From the NCBI GenBank assembly GCA_020832235.1, contig JAFIEZ010000002.1:1-46473 (forward strand): DNA of 46,473 bases, written 5' to 3'. Numbering within the stretch: position 1 is the stretch's first letter; each line of letters starts with the position of its first letter. Below the pieces are notes generated by a model that worked only from the letters and a program-made list of their open reading frames with translations, searched no databases and was not told the origin of the DNA. The stretch is from Bacteroidota bacterium (lineage in GTDB: Bacteria > Bacteroidota > Rhodothermia > Balneolales > HLUCCA01). Below are positions 17,723 to 26,968 of the stretch, one piece after another. The position numbers and the translations under genes are program-made.

Positions 17723-18362
17723 CGAATACCCCCATTCTTTGGAAAAGCTCACCTTTATACCCGATTTCCGCAAGTCCGATAAGCTTATCGAAGAGTTGAA
17801 GTCTGTCGGCATTATTAAAACCTTTACCAAAGGCGACATCCTGCTCAATGAACACGCGCACATTGCCAGTGTACCTATCGTGCTTTCGGGAAGTCTGAAG
17901 GTGTTTCAGTCGGATGATGACATCCGCGAAATGCTGCTCTATTACCTCAAAGCAGGCGAAACCTGCATCATGTCGGTACTGGGCGGACTGTTCAACGAAG
18001 TGAGCAAAATTCGGGTGGAGTGTGATGAGGATGCCGAAATTTTGATGGTTCCGGTGACCAAACTGGGTCCCCTCCTGCAAGAACATCCCGCCTGGACAAA
18101 TTACATCTTCCGTATTTATCATCAGCGTTTTGAGGAACTCCTCGATGTTGTGAACGCCGTTGCGTTTAAAAAAATGGATGAACGCATGGTTGACCTCCTC
18201 GAAAAAATGGCCGCATCCGCCGGAAAACGCACGATTAATATTACCCATGAGGAGCTGGCTAATGCGTTGGGAACAGCTCGTGTGGTGGTGTCGAGACTGC
18301 TGAAACAGATGGAAAAAGAGGGACTGGTGCGCCTGGGCCGAAATCAGATCACGCTTCTTTAA
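17715..18362 (+). CDS. Crp/Fnr-family transcriptional regulator
   Basis: 215 residues. An N-terminal cyclic-nucleotide-binding-like beta-roll (about 20-125, with KGDILLNEHAHI and LSGSLKVF), a dimer helix (about 130-160) and a C-terminal HTH_Crp winged helix whose recognition helix is in ALGTARVVVSRLLKQMEKEG. No Fnr-type Cys cluster is visible (single Cys in AGETCIMSV and one in VECDED). It starts with TTG inside the stop region of the PKD gene (TTGAATAA, 8-base overlap), which points to translational coupling; there is no ATG near the expected N-terminus. It probably controls its own cluster or the thioredoxin-OsmC genes that follow. Confidence 0.9.
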   Translation: MNNEYPHSLEKLTFIPDFRKSDKLIEELKSVGIIKTFTKGDILLNEHAHIASVPIVLSGSLKVFQSDDDIREMLLYYLKAGETCIMSVLGGLFNEVSKIRVECDEDAEILMVPVTKLGPLLQEHPAWTNYIFRIYHQRFEELLDVVNAVAFKKMDERMVDLLEKMAASAGKRTINITHEELANALGTARVVVSRLLKQMEKEGLVRLGRNQITLL

Positions 18363-18394
18363 TTTCGCTACGAAGGCGACTTCCGGACTCCCTT

Positions 18395-18558
18395 GCATAG
18401 AACCTGCAAAGACTACATCCCCGAAAGTTCACGAGTGATGACTTGATTCGTATGCAACCTGCATAAAGCCTGCAAAGGCTACATACCCAAAAATTCACGA
18501 GTGATGAATTGATTCGTATGCAACCTGCATAGAGCCTGCAAATGCTACATCCCCAAAA
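18395..18558. repeat. 66-bp direct repeats, about 2.5 units
   Basis: Units at 18395-18460 and 18461-18526 (seven differences by eye) and a partial unit at 18527-18558. The unit holds GCATAGAGCCTGCAAAGGCT, TTCACGAGTGATGA and GATTCGTATGCAACCT. Because 66 is divisible by three, the leftward strand is open through all units and reads as a Cys-rich 22-residue repeat (CRLYAGCIRI then SSLVNF), but no ribosome site supports translation. It lies just behind the Crp/Fnr gene. Confidence 0.75.
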
Positions 18559-18979
18559 CAGACTCAACCGTCTAACGGGTGATCTTCATGCCCGAGGCAG
18601 CTTCTCCGCAATCAGATAATTTATTCGTGTGTAACAAAAGTAGCGGAACAGGGTTGGGTATGGTCGTAACTTTAGACCATAAAATGAAGAAAGGTTACTC
18701 CGCCGGGTGAAATTCCCGGATTGTTTGTTTGTTGATTGGGGACGCGAGGCGATCCGGGTACCATCAGAACCCCGGACGCCAAGCTCACCAACGCTTGCCG
18801 TTTTTGTGGATTCTTACGAATCCGGTACCTTGAATATGCGGCTCGCATGATAGACTTTCATATTGATGGCGATTATGTGTACGGAAGATATACTCCCGTG
18901 GTACAGCGCAACGCTTCAGGTGAAACAAGGCAAACAGGCGAGTAGTCTGATTTAATCGAAATCCATTGTCCCCAAGAAT
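18559..18979. other. Structured intergenic region before thioredoxin
   Basis: About 420 bases with no trusted gene; a TTG-started 69-codon frame (18736-18945) exists but lacks a ribosome site and family resemblance. The region holds the palindrome at 18659-18681 and two successive CCGGG/CCCGG hairpins (18703-18719 and 18753-18776), so it may be a leader or a small RNA. Confidence 0.35.
18659..18681. promoter_or_regulatory. Perfect inverted repeat, candidate operator
   Basis: TATGGTC-N9-GACCATA, 7-bp perfect arms over 23 bases, a size that suits a dimeric regulator. It lies downstream of the Crp/Fnr gene and upstream of thioredoxin. The sequence is not the Fnr (TTGAT) or Crp (TGTGA) consensus, so the binding protein is unknown; it could equally form an RNA hairpin. 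Confidence 0.35.
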
Positions 18980-19312
18980 ATGTCAGCAGAAACTGTTTCC
19001 AAATCGTTTTCCGATCTTATTAAAGGCGATACCCCCGTGTTGGTTGATTTCTATGCCGACTGGTGCATGCCTTGCAAAATGATGTCCCCCATCCTGAAGG
19101 AACTGAAATCCCGCATGGGCGATAACATTCATATCATTAAAATCGACGCCGAGAAGAATCCGGCTGCATCCATTCAGTACCAGATTAGAGGTATTCCAAC
19201 GTTGATACTGTTTAAAAACGGACATATTCTATGGCAGCAGGCCGGTGTAGTACAGGCCAGTCAACTCGAAGCTATTATTAATCAAAAAATTGAACATTAT
19301 GAGCATGCCTGA
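18980..19312 (+). CDS. trxA: Thioredoxin
   Basis: 110 residues, the usual thioredoxin length. Cytoplasmic dithiol oxidoreductase that reduces protein disulfides. The active site is WCMPC instead of the common WCGPC, within VLVDFYADWCMPCKMMSPIL. The cis-Pro loop GIPTLILFKNG is intact. The Gly-to-Met change between the cysteines should alter redox potential or partner choice. It overlaps the following OsmC-family gene, so the two are co-translated and likely form a thiol/peroxide-stress pair. Confidence 0.95.
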   Translation: MSAETVSKSFSDLIKGDTPVLVDFYADWCMPCKMMSPILKELKSRMGDNIHIIKIDAEKNPAASIQYQIRGIPTLILFKNGHILWQQAGVVQASQLEAIINQKIEHYEHA

Positions 19313-19742
19313 AGAACACACGTATTCCGTAAACCTGAAATGGACAGAAGGTCGCAAGGGCGTACTTTCTTCCCCTGAGCTGCACGATACGATTGAAGTG
19401 GCGACGCCCCCGGAGTTTGATGGTGGTGTGCCCGGAGTATGGTCGCCCGAACATTTATACACAGCCTCGGTTGTTAGCTGCCTGATGACATCCTTTTTGG
19501 CTATCGCTGAATATTCCAAGTTTGCGTTTGTGAATCTGGAGGTGGAAAGTGATGGCGTCATGACCAAGGAAGACGGGAAGTATATCATGAGTAAGGTGGT
19601 TTTACGTCCGGTGTTAACCGTGAGTGATGCCGCTCAGGAAGCCAAAGGGATTCGCCTCCTGGAAAAAGCCGAGCATATTTGTCTGATTTCACGGTCAATA
19701 AAATCGGAAATTGTATTTGAGCCCCGCGTAGTAGTAGGTTGA
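19299..19742 (+). CDS. OsmC-family peroxiredoxin-like protein
   Basis: 147 residues. OsmC/Ohr fold: N-terminal strands with a KWTEGRKG segment, the WSPEHLYTASVVSCLMTSFL helix carrying the conserved Cys, and a C-terminal helix with the second conserved Cys (EKAEHICLISRSIKS) followed by a last strand. Members reduce organic hydroperoxides using these two Cys. The ATG at 19299 overlaps thioredoxin by 14 bases; 19305 is an alternative and a TTG at 19290 is less likely. Thioredoxin may be the reductant. Terminator downstream. Confidence 0.9.
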   Translation: MSMPEEHTYSVNLKWTEGRKGVLSSPELHDTIEVATPPEFDGGVPGVWSPEHLYTASVVSCLMTSFLAIAEYSKFAFVNLEVESDGVMTKEDGKYIMSKVVLRPVLTVSDAAQEAKGIRLLEKAEHICLISRSIKSEIVFEPRVVVG

Positions 19743-19913
19743 TTACCGCCTTTCGGGTCACTGTCTACTGAGCCGCTGCTCGCTGCATATTGTCATTACA
19801 CATGCAAGCTGCTCAAATGATGCGTGTTTTATGTTCGATCCGGAGGTAAAGTCAGCCCATCTCATTTACAGCGTCATCCCGCAAAAAATTTAGTAGTGAA
19901 GGTGAAAACAACA

Positions 19914-19947
19914 AGCCATCGGAGGTAGTAGTCCGGTGGCTTTTTTG
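19914..19947 (+). terminator. Intrinsic terminator of the trx-osmC operon
   Basis: AGCCATCGGA pairs with TCCGGTGGCT (one G-T pair) around an 8-base loop and runs into six T. The rest of the space between the OsmC gene and the hybrid kinase (19743-20130) holds nothing else I can name. Confidence 0.9.
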
Positions 19948-20130
19948 TTATACTTGAATATCGGCGTATTCTATTTAGAAATATCGGTTTTGGTCGATGA
20001 TGGAGTTATGTGTGAATCCATTTTTGTTGCGTACGGGCGGTCCACATGGTGATCGACTTTCAAAAAACAGCTAGGAGGGTTCATATCGGAATGGTATTAT
20101 TCTACAATTGCAAACCACTGATAGATAAGC

Positions 20131-22965
20131 ATGCGTAATCTCGGAGTTCGTACTGATGTATTTTTGGAGGAAGCCTCCTTTGGTTATATGAGCATAGAAC
20201 TCATTTCAGATGCAGATGGTGTTACTGATGCAGAAATACGCTACTGTAACCCTGCAATGGCTAAAATTCTGAATCATTCGGATCCTACCCAATTAATTGG
20301 CAAACGTATGCGGCAGGCCGTTCCTTACATTTCGGATGCAAGCAGAGTTGATTTCTTTAAGGTGTGTCGCGAAGCACTTCGTTCTGCTGAAAAAAAGGTG
20401 GTTTCAGAATATTCGCGCTTTAGTAAAAAGTGGCTACAAGCTGAAATCTATCCTGTCGACAAGACGCACCTGAGTATAACCATCACCGATATTTCGGAAA
20501 TGAGGGAGAAGCTGGCTGATGCCCTGAGCTATAAAGAGTCTCTGCTGCAAGCTATCCCCGACATTGTTTTTGTAATTAGTCGTGAGGGCACCTTTCTGGA
20601 TAGGTACAGTAGAGAGGGTACGCCAATACTTCATGATGTGGAGGATATACATGGAAAAACCATTTTCGATCTTTTACCCGAGAAACTTGCTCAAAAGGTC
20701 TTTGACGGGATTCAGTTTGTAATGGAGCAAAATAATATGTTCCAGACGGAATACGATCTCTCGATAGATAACGAAGAACGCCATTTTGAGCTTCGCATGT
20801 TGCCAAAAGATGAAGCGCACGTTCTTGCAATAATTCGAGATACTACAGATCAGTTTGGTACTCAAAAGGCATTGACCAGCGCTAAGGAGATGTTGCTTCG
20901 TACGGGTAGAATTGCCAAAGTTGGTGGATGGGAAAAAAATTTGGTAACCGGGCATGATACCTGGTCGGACGTAACCCGTGAAATACATGAAGTAGCCGAT
21001 GATTTCGACCCTAATTCGGTAGAGCGATTTCAGTTTTATGAGAAAGGCGATTCGTACGATTCTGTCGTGAAAGCCGTTAATTCAACCTATGAAACGGGTA
21101 AACCCTTCGATATTGAAACCCGTATTGTTACGGCAAAAGGTAACCGGCGCTGGGTCCGTATTTTGGGTTATCCTACGCTGGTGGGAGGTAAACCTGTTTA
21201 CGTTCATGGTATTTTTCAAGACATTACCGAGCAAAAAGACCAGCGTGACCAACTAAAGCAAAATAGCAACTTTCAACGCCTGCTTGCAGAAATGTCAACC
21301 AGGCTGATTAATGTTAACTCTGAGAATTTCGACCGTAGCGTACATTTCATCCTTCAGGGTTTTGGGGAGTTTTTTGATGTAGACCGCAGCTATGTATTCC
21401 GCTATAGTGATGACATGTCTACAACATCGAACACGCATGAATGGGTGGCGGAGGGCGTTGAGCCGTATATAGATCATCTGCAGGAAATAGATGTAAAATC
21501 AATGCCGTGGTCGGCAAACAGAATGCGTGCCAACATCCCTGTAAACTTTTCTGATATAAACGATTTGCCTGATGAAGCCGCAGCTGAGCGTGAGCTTTTT
21601 AAGATTCAGCATATTAAGTCTGTTTTATTATTACCCATATTCCTTCATGGCAAGTTAATCGGATTCTGGGGCTTTGATGCTGTTAAAGAACCTCGAACTT
21701 GGCTTGGAGAAGATGTGCGTAAACTCCGTCTGGTATCAACCATGCTCAGCGATGCCATTGATAAGCTTCGCCTCGATCAGGAGTTAATTGCGGCTAAAGA
21801 AAGAGCGGAGGCTGCCAGTAGGGCAAAATCACAATTCCTTGCCAATATGAGTCATGAAATTCGTACTCCATTAAACGGGGTAATCGGATATACAGAGTTG
21901 CTTTTTGATACGTCTCTCTCCGAACAACAACAAAAATACCTGCAGACGGTACAAGGGTCGGCCAAGTCGTTGCTTGGTATTGTTAACGACATCCTCGACT
22001 TTTCCAAAATTGAAGCCGGTAAAATGGAACTGGATCCGGGTCCGGTAAATATCCGCTACCTGGCTGAAAAAGCAATGTTGATGTTCAAGTATCAGGCTGA
22101 ACGTAAGGGGCTGAACCTCGAACTTGATGCCGAAGCAGACACAGATTACCATATTATTGCGGACGCAAATCGATTAAACCAAATCCTGCTAAACCTCATC
22201 AGCAACGCCGTTAAATTTACCGAAGCAGGATCTATCACGGTAGAGGTGCAGCTTGATGAAATGGCCAGTGGTATGGGTAGACTGCGCCTCGGAGTAAAAG
22301 ATACGGGCATTGGTATCTCGCATGACGTTCGCGAGAACTTGTTTCAGGCATTTACGCAGGCAGATGCATCAACAACCCGTCGCTTTGGCGGAACCGGTCT
22401 GGGACTTGTAATCTCCAGCTTACTGGTAGAAAAGATGGGAGGGCAGATTTCCATACATTCAGAACCCGGTTCGGGGTCTGAGTTTTATTTCACCATTCAG
22501 GTGCCCCTCATAAAACAAACTAAGGTAAAGGCTTCCGAGAATAACGAGGATAAACCACAAACAGTTAGTGCCAAAGAATATCATTTCATTCCATCTCCGG
22601 TAATTCTAGTTGCAGAAGACATCCCGCTGAATGCCAATCTTATTAAGCTGGTACTTAAAAAACTCATACCCGACGCAGAAATAATTGTTGCTGAGAATGG
22701 TAAGATAGCCACTGATATTGCATTTTCACGCCATATCGACGTAATCTTGATGGATGTTCATATGCCCGAAATGGACGGGCTGGAGGCTACCCGTCTGCTC
22801 AGAAGTCGCGATCATGATATCATTATTATAGCACTTACGGCCGGCGTAGTGAATGAGGACCGTGAACGCTGTATGGATGCAGGAATGGACGACTTTCTTG
22901 CCAAACCCGTGCAACAGAAACAGGTTGCAGAAATGTTACAAAAGTATATTGGCGTAACATCTTGA
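20131..22965 (+). CDS. Hybrid histidine kinase (PAS-PAS-PAS-GAF-HisKA-HATPase-REC)
   Basis: 944 residues, no membrane segment, so a cytoplasmic sensor. Three PAS domains (about 1-125, 135-250 and 255-375), a GAF domain (about 385-555), a short coiled coil ([20 protein letters not shown]), HisKA with the acceptor His (~575) in [12 protein letters not shown], HATPase_c with [18 protein letters not shown] and [11 protein letters not shown], and a C-terminal receiver (about 825-940) with Asp ~875 in [13 protein letters not shown]. The catalytic set is complete. No separate output regulator is adjacent, so the phosphate probably passes to a protein encoded elsewhere. It stands alone, about 65 bases before a TetR gene in the same direction. 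Confidence 0.95.
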   Translation: MRNLGVRTDVFLEEASFGYMSIELISDADGVTDAEIRYCNPAMAKILNHSDPTQLIGKRMRQAVPYISDASRVDFFKVCREALRSAEKKVVSEYSRFSKKWLQAEIYPVDKTHLSITITDISEMREKLADALSYKESLLQAIPDIVFVISREGTFLDRYSREGTPILHDVEDIHGKTIFDLLPEKLAQKVFDGIQFVMEQNNMFQTEYDLSIDNEERHFELRMLPKDEAHVLAIIRDTTDQFGTQKALTSAKEMLLRTGRIAKVGGWEKNLVTGHDTWSDVTREIHEVADDFDPNSVERFQFYEKGDSYDSVVKAVNSTYETGKPFDIETRIVTAKGNRRWVRILGYPTLVGGKPVYVHGIFQDITEQKDQRDQLKQNSNFQRLLAEMSTRLINVNSENFDRSVHFILQGFGEFFDVDRSYVFRYSDDMSTTSNTHEWVAEGVEPYIDHLQEIDVKSMPWSANRMRANIPVNFSDINDLPDEAAAERELFKIQHIKSVLLLPIFLHGKLIGFWGFDAVKEPRTWLGEDVRKLRLVSTMLSDAIDKLRLDQELIAAKERAEAASRAKSQFLANMSHEIRTPLNGVIGYTELLFDTSLSEQQQKYLQTVQGSAKSLLGIVNDILDFSKIEAGKMELDPGPVNIRYLAEKAMLMFKYQAERKGLNLELDAEADTDYHIIADANRLNQILLNLISNAVKFTEAGSITVEVQLDEMASGMGRLRLGVKDTGIGISHDVRENLFQAFTQADASTTRRFGGTGLGLVISSLLVEKMGGQISIHSEPGSGSEFYFTIQVPLIKQTKVKASENNEDKPQTVSAKEYHFIPSPVILVAEDIPLNANLIKLVLKKLIPDAEIIVAENGKIATDIAFSRHIDVILMDVHMPEMDGLEATRLLRSRDHDIIIIALTAGVVNEDRERCMDAGMDDFLAKPVQQKQVAEMLQKYIGVTS

Positions 22966-23030
22966 TTGTATTGTCTGTTTAGCTAAGTTTTAATAGTTTA
23001 GAATGATATTCTATACCTCATTCTATATTT

Positions 23031-23684
23031 ATGGCATATCGACGTACCGAAAAAATGCAGCAACGGGTTGATGAACGCCGTAAGTCTATACTGAAGGCTG
23101 CCGAAAAGCTCTTTGCTGAAAAAGGCTTTGAAGCCACAACCATGAAAGATATTACCAAGGCCGCTGGTACGTCTATAGGAAATTTGTATTTCTATTTTCC
23201 GAATAAAGAGGAGCTGATGATGCGACTTATTGAGGAGGTCATCAGTGAAATATGGGACCATGAGTTTGATCCGGAAGAGTATGGCCTGAGTATAGATGAG
23301 CTCACACATGAAGCTGTGGACGACTATCTTAAAATTCAGGCGTTTTTTTCAAATGAAACGTTTGCGAAAAATATGCTGAATATTGTGCCACACAAGTTAT
23401 TCAGAAAGCACATCCTCCGTTATATGGAAGGAATGTCGAGGCTTCGATACCAGGCCTATGGGGAGCGTTTTAGCCATCTGGATATTGACGTGGTGCTGGC
23501 ATATCACCTGGGCGGCTTGCTGACCATACTCGAACGGGTGCTGGTTGGTGAGCTCGATCGTAGTCCTCATCAGATTGGTATGTATTTGGCAGAAAGTAAG
23601 CTGCAGATTCGAGGAGTGTCCAAAGATGATGTAGCAAAAATATTGGCTGAAATGGCATTCGTACTTAATACCATCAAGCGGTAA
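23031..23684 (+). CDS. TetR/AcrR-family transcriptional regulator
   Basis: 217 residues. N-terminal TetR DNA-binding domain (about 15-65: ILKAAEKLFAEKGFEATTMK, then DITKAAGTSIGNLYFYFPNK) and a divergent all-helical ligand-binding C-terminus. Likely a repressor that responds to a small hydrophobic molecule. It is followed by a 200-base gap and a kinase gene, so the regulated target is not evident; autoregulation is usual in the family. Confidence 0.93.
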   Translation: MAYRRTEKMQQRVDERRKSILKAAEKLFAEKGFEATTMKDITKAAGTSIGNLYFYFPNKEELMMRLIEEVISEIWDHEFDPEEYGLSIDELTHEAVDDYLKIQAFFSNETFAKNMLNIVPHKLFRKHILRYMEGMSRLRYQAYGERFSHLDIDVVLAYHLGGLLTILERVLVGELDRSPHQIGMYLAESKLQIRGVSKDDVAKILAEMAFVLNTIKR

Positions 23685-23890
23685 AAAAGTGAACAAGGTA
23701 CAGGTATAGCTTGCATTTTGCCAGAAAATGATGGTTTTTAGAGCAGTTATCCTGCCTGTGTCGGATTATTCTGATATTCTCCGCTTATAGGGTAAACGTG
23801 CAGCACTTGCACGGCTCGTTGCAGCAGCTATGATTGGCACTCGGTGAGGGCAGCTGGCGATTACAATGAAATGATTGAAATGAATTTCCG

Positions 23891-26386
23891 ATGAATAGCG
23901 ATACCTGGACACGTGCTTACGCTCTTTTTGATGATTTATTCGAGATGAGCGAGGAAGAGCAGCAAAATTATTTGAAAAAGCTGGAGCAGTCGGATCCGGA
24001 GCTGCATGCAAAGATGCTTAATATTTATGGCTTTTCACTCGCCGAAAATGCTTTTATGAATGAGGGTGTTTTCAAGGGGTATTCCGATTTTATCGGTGAT
24101 TTCGCCGGAGAGGCTGTAGATCCTGAGCCTATGGAAGGGCGCCTGATTGGCTCTTATCGAATTCTGAAGCAGATTGGCTATGGTGGAATGGGTGCGGTGT
24201 ATCTGGCAGAACGTGCCGACGGAGCATTTGACCGTATGGTTGCGCTAAAGTTTATACGAAGCGAACTTCAGCATAAAACGGTTATTGAGCGATTCAGGAG
24301 AGAACAAAGGATTCAGGCCAGCTTACACCACGAAGCTATTCCACGACTTTACGATGCCGGAACCGATGAGCACGGTACTCCATACATCGTGATGGACTAT
24401 GTTGAGGGTGAGCCGGTAACCGATTATGTGAAGCGTACTAAGCCAGCATTGCAAAATGTATTGCAGCTTTTTATACGAGTCTGTGAGGTTATTCATTTTG
24501 CTCATCAGAACTTAATCATTCACCGCGATCTCAAGCCGTCCAATATTTTTATTACTGCAGACGGTGATATAAAACTCCTTGATTTTGGCATCGCTAAATT
24601 AGTTGATATTCAGCCCGAAATAGATTCTGATGAAGTCTTTTCCAGTGCTGAAGCTGATATGGGAGCCCGTACCTTGTTGAATTTTTTCTCACTCAAGTAC
24701 GCAGCTCCGGAGCAGATTAAGGGTGGGCTGGTTACTACCGGAACCGATATATATGCTCTCGGACTTATTTTGCACGAGCTTTTATGCGGTGCCTTGCCTT
24801 ATGATATACGTGATAAGAGTCCGGCTGAAATCGAAGATCTTATCTGCAATAGCCGTGTACACATGCCTCCTACGGAGTTTATCGGTTCCGGTGAAAATCC
24901 CCGGCTGCTCAAAGAACTCAAGGGTGATCTGGGTACGATTATGGTCAAAGCACTGGAGAAGGAGCCCGGCAGAAGATACAAGTCTGTAAGCGCTATGGCC
25001 GATGACCTTCGCCGATATCTTGAGAACAAACCGATTCTTGCCCAGGCCCCTGGCGCTGTGTATACATGTAAGAAATTTATTCAGCGAAACAGCGCATGGG
25101 TGGTCTCGGTTTCAGTGATATTGTTAGTGATGTTATCCGGCATGATATATCATTCGGTTACGGTTAGTGCTGAACGTGATCTGGCTCGTGTTGAGGCCGA
25201 AAAATTCTCGCAAATGGCTGGTTTTTTAATTGATTTGTTTGATTATGATGAGCTGGCTGTGCCACCCGAGGAAGCAACAGTTGTAAACCTGCTGGATGCC
25301 GCCGTTGAAAAACTGGAGTCTGATCCGCTTGCGTACCCGGAGGTACACGCTGAAATGATGATGGCGCTGGGCCGGTCGTTTGCAGCGTTTGGAGATAATG
25401 TTCGGGCTCATGAACTCATCACCCGTGGCGCAGAGGCCATGCTTGAGATGGGCGCAAGCTTTTCTATTAGTCCAGGTGAAGCTTATGCTGAGCTGGCCCG
25501 CGCAAATTTCTTGATTGGCAACCCCTCAAGTCTGGAATTAATTGATGTTGCCCTGGAGGTTATTGAGCAGGAACACGGTATATATTCACCTCAATATGCA
25601 GCCGCATTGCACAAAAAAGCAATCTATTTATATCGTGCTGAGGAAGGTAACGAGGAGAACAGAATTCAAGCGGAAGCTCTTTTAGATCAATATCTGCATA
25701 TTGCAATGCAAATATTTACCCCCGATGATTCCCGTTATACCCTGGCATTTGTTGAGCATGCCATGTATATCACAGATTTTGATGAACGTATGAATGCTTA
25801 TGAAAGAGCCTTGGCATTAACTAAGGAAGTCCATGGTACTTATCATCACCGGGTAGCAAATATTTACAACTCCATTGCATTTGATATCAGAACGACCGAA
25901 CCGGAGCGGAGTGTGATGTACTTTCATAAGTCGCTGGATATCTACAATGAGCTGTATGGTGCAAATCATCATAGAACCATCACAACAATGACGAACCTGA
26001 GCTCTGCTTTACGGCGTCTGGGGCGGACGGATGAGGCTATAGACATCCTTGCCGAGTCTGTGCAAGGTGCAAAACGTCTTTACCGTCCTGGAAGTGTGCG
26101 TATTGCCGATCAGCAGTTCTGGCTGGCAAACGCGCACATGAGCAATGGGAATCTGGAGCTTGCCGGTCAGCTCTTTTTAGAGGTACTTGATGTGTACGAT
26201 ATTCAATACGAGGCAGGGAGTCAGAAACCGGAGCTTGCCCGAACGTTGGCAGGACAAATTTTGATGAACACTGGAGAAGCAAATCGGGGAAGGAGAATGA
26301 TAGAACAATCTATCCGTAATACCATAGAACTGCACGGAGAGTCGCACAGTATGGTAGCATTTTCCCGAGCACGCCTGAACAACTGA
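23891..26386 (+). CDS. Membrane Ser/Thr protein kinase with C-terminal TPR region
   Basis: 831 residues. An ~85-residue N-terminal segment, then a PknB/Hanks-type kinase domain (about 86-375): glycine loop GYGGMGAVYLAE, Lys in VALKFI, catalytic HRDLKPSN (~211), DFGIAKL (~230) and the AAPEQ motif. One TM helix at about 401-420 (WVVSVSVILLVMLSGMIY) is followed by a ~400-residue TPR-like helical region outside the membrane. All catalytic residues are present. It is tail-to-tail with an ECF sigma factor with only 3 bases between the stops. Kinases of this build are regularly encoded next to ECF sigma factors of the group that lack anti-sigma partners and are activated by phosphorylation. Confidence 0.95.
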   Translation: MNSDTWTRAYALFDDLFEMSEEEQQNYLKKLEQSDPELHAKMLNIYGFSLAENAFMNEGVFKGYSDFIGDFAGEAVDPEPMEGRLIGSYRILKQIGYGGMGAVYLAERADGAFDRMVALKFIRSELQHKTVIERFRREQRIQASLHHEAIPRLYDAGTDEHGTPYIVMDYVEGEPVTDYVKRTKPALQNVLQLFIRVCEVIHFAHQNLIIHRDLKPSNIFITADGDIKLLDFGIAKLVDIQPEIDSDEVFSSAEADMGARTLLNFFSLKYAAPEQIKGGLVTTGTDIYALGLILHELLCGALPYDIRDKSPAEIEDLICNSRVHMPPTEFIGSGENPRLLKELKGDLGTIMVKALEKEPGRRYKSVSAMADDLRRYLENKPILAQAPGAVYTCKKFIQRNSAWVVSVSVILLVMLSGMIYHSVTVSAERDLARVEAEKFSQMAGFLIDLFDYDELAVPPEEATVVNLLDAAVEKLESDPLAYPEVHAEMMMALGRSFAAFGDNVRAHELITRGAEAMLEMGASFSISPGEAYAELARANFLIGNPSSLELIDVALEVIEQEHGIYSPQYAAALHKKAIYLYRAEEGNEENRIQAEALLDQYLHIAMQIFTPDDSRYTLAFVEHAMYITDFDERMNAYERALALTKEVHGTYHHRVANIYNSIAFDIRTTEPERSVMYFHKSLDIYNELYGANHHRTITTMTNLSSALRRLGRTDEAIDILAESVQGAKRLYRPGSVRIADQQFWLANAHMSNGNLELAGQLFLEVLDVYDIQYEAGSQKPELARTLAGQILMNTGEANRGRRMIEQSIRNTIELHGESHSMVAFSRARLNN

Positions 26387-26389
26387 CCG

Positions 26390-26968
26390 TTATCCGTTTT
26401 TAAGGCGTTCATGCAGCCAGGCTCGTGCTTTAATCCAATCACGATTTACCGTTCTGCTTGAAACATCCAGACTTTTTGCCGTTTCCTCCAGGTTTAGTCC
26501 GGCATAAAATCGTAACTCAATAATTTTGGCCAACCGTTCGTCGAATTGCGCCAGTTCGGTTAAGGCTTCATCCAGATCAATTAGTTCGGAGGCCTGTTTT
26601 TCCACGGCCATTGTACGCTCGTCGATGGGGACCTTGTCGGGATTGCTTCCACGTTTATCAGCCAGTTTCTTGCGGGCGTGATCGGTTAATATCTGCCGCA
26701 TCGCTTTGGCTGCAATAGCATAAAAATGGCCTCTATCTTGCCAGTCTGTTTCTGAAACAGCCATGATTTTAAAGAATACCTCGTGCACGAGGTCAGTTCG
26801 GCTCAGGGTGTGGTCAGGACCTTCTTTACGAAGCTGGTTTCGGGCAATTATACGCAGATTGTCATAAACCAGATCGAACAGCATTTGCCTGGCATTCTCG
26901 TCACCTTTCCGTAGGCCACCGAGCAAGCGTGTTACATCGGATTGATTTGATTGTAGAGAAGATTCCAT
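26390..26968 (-). CDS. ECF sigma factor of the Ser/Thr-kinase-linked type
   Basis: 192 residues. Sigma2 region (VTRLLGGLRKGDENARQMLF through DLVHEVFFKIM) and sigma4 helix-turn-helix (FYAGLNLEETAKSLDVSSRT), no sigma3. The DWQDRGHFYAIAAKAMRQIL segment is typical of the TIGR02999-like ECF family. I used the ATG at 26968 (MESSLQSNQ); the frame is open to an ATG at 27025, which would add 19 atypical residues. No anti-sigma gene is adjacent. The convergent Ser/Thr kinase is the probable regulator. Convergent rather than co-directional order is less usual. Confidence 0.92.
   Translation of the reverse strand: MESSLQSNQSDVTRLLGGLRKGDENARQMLFDLVYDNLRIIARNQLRKEGPDHTLSRTDLVHEVFFKIMAVSETDWQDRGHFYAIAAKAMRQILTDHARKKLADKRGSNPDKVPIDERTMAVEKQASELIDLDEALTELAQFDERLAKIIELRFYAGLNLEETAKSLDVSSRTVNRDWIKARAWLHERLKNG

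Noticed and set aside
18395-18558. Possible CRISPR array in the 66-bp repeats
   Set aside because: The units are contiguous without unique spacers, too few, and no cas genes are present.
18736-18945. TTG-started 69-codon frame upstream of thioredoxin
   Set aside because: The region folds into GC-rich hairpins and the frame lacks a ribosome site; the GTIRTPDAKLTN-like start resembles spurious frames seen elsewhere.
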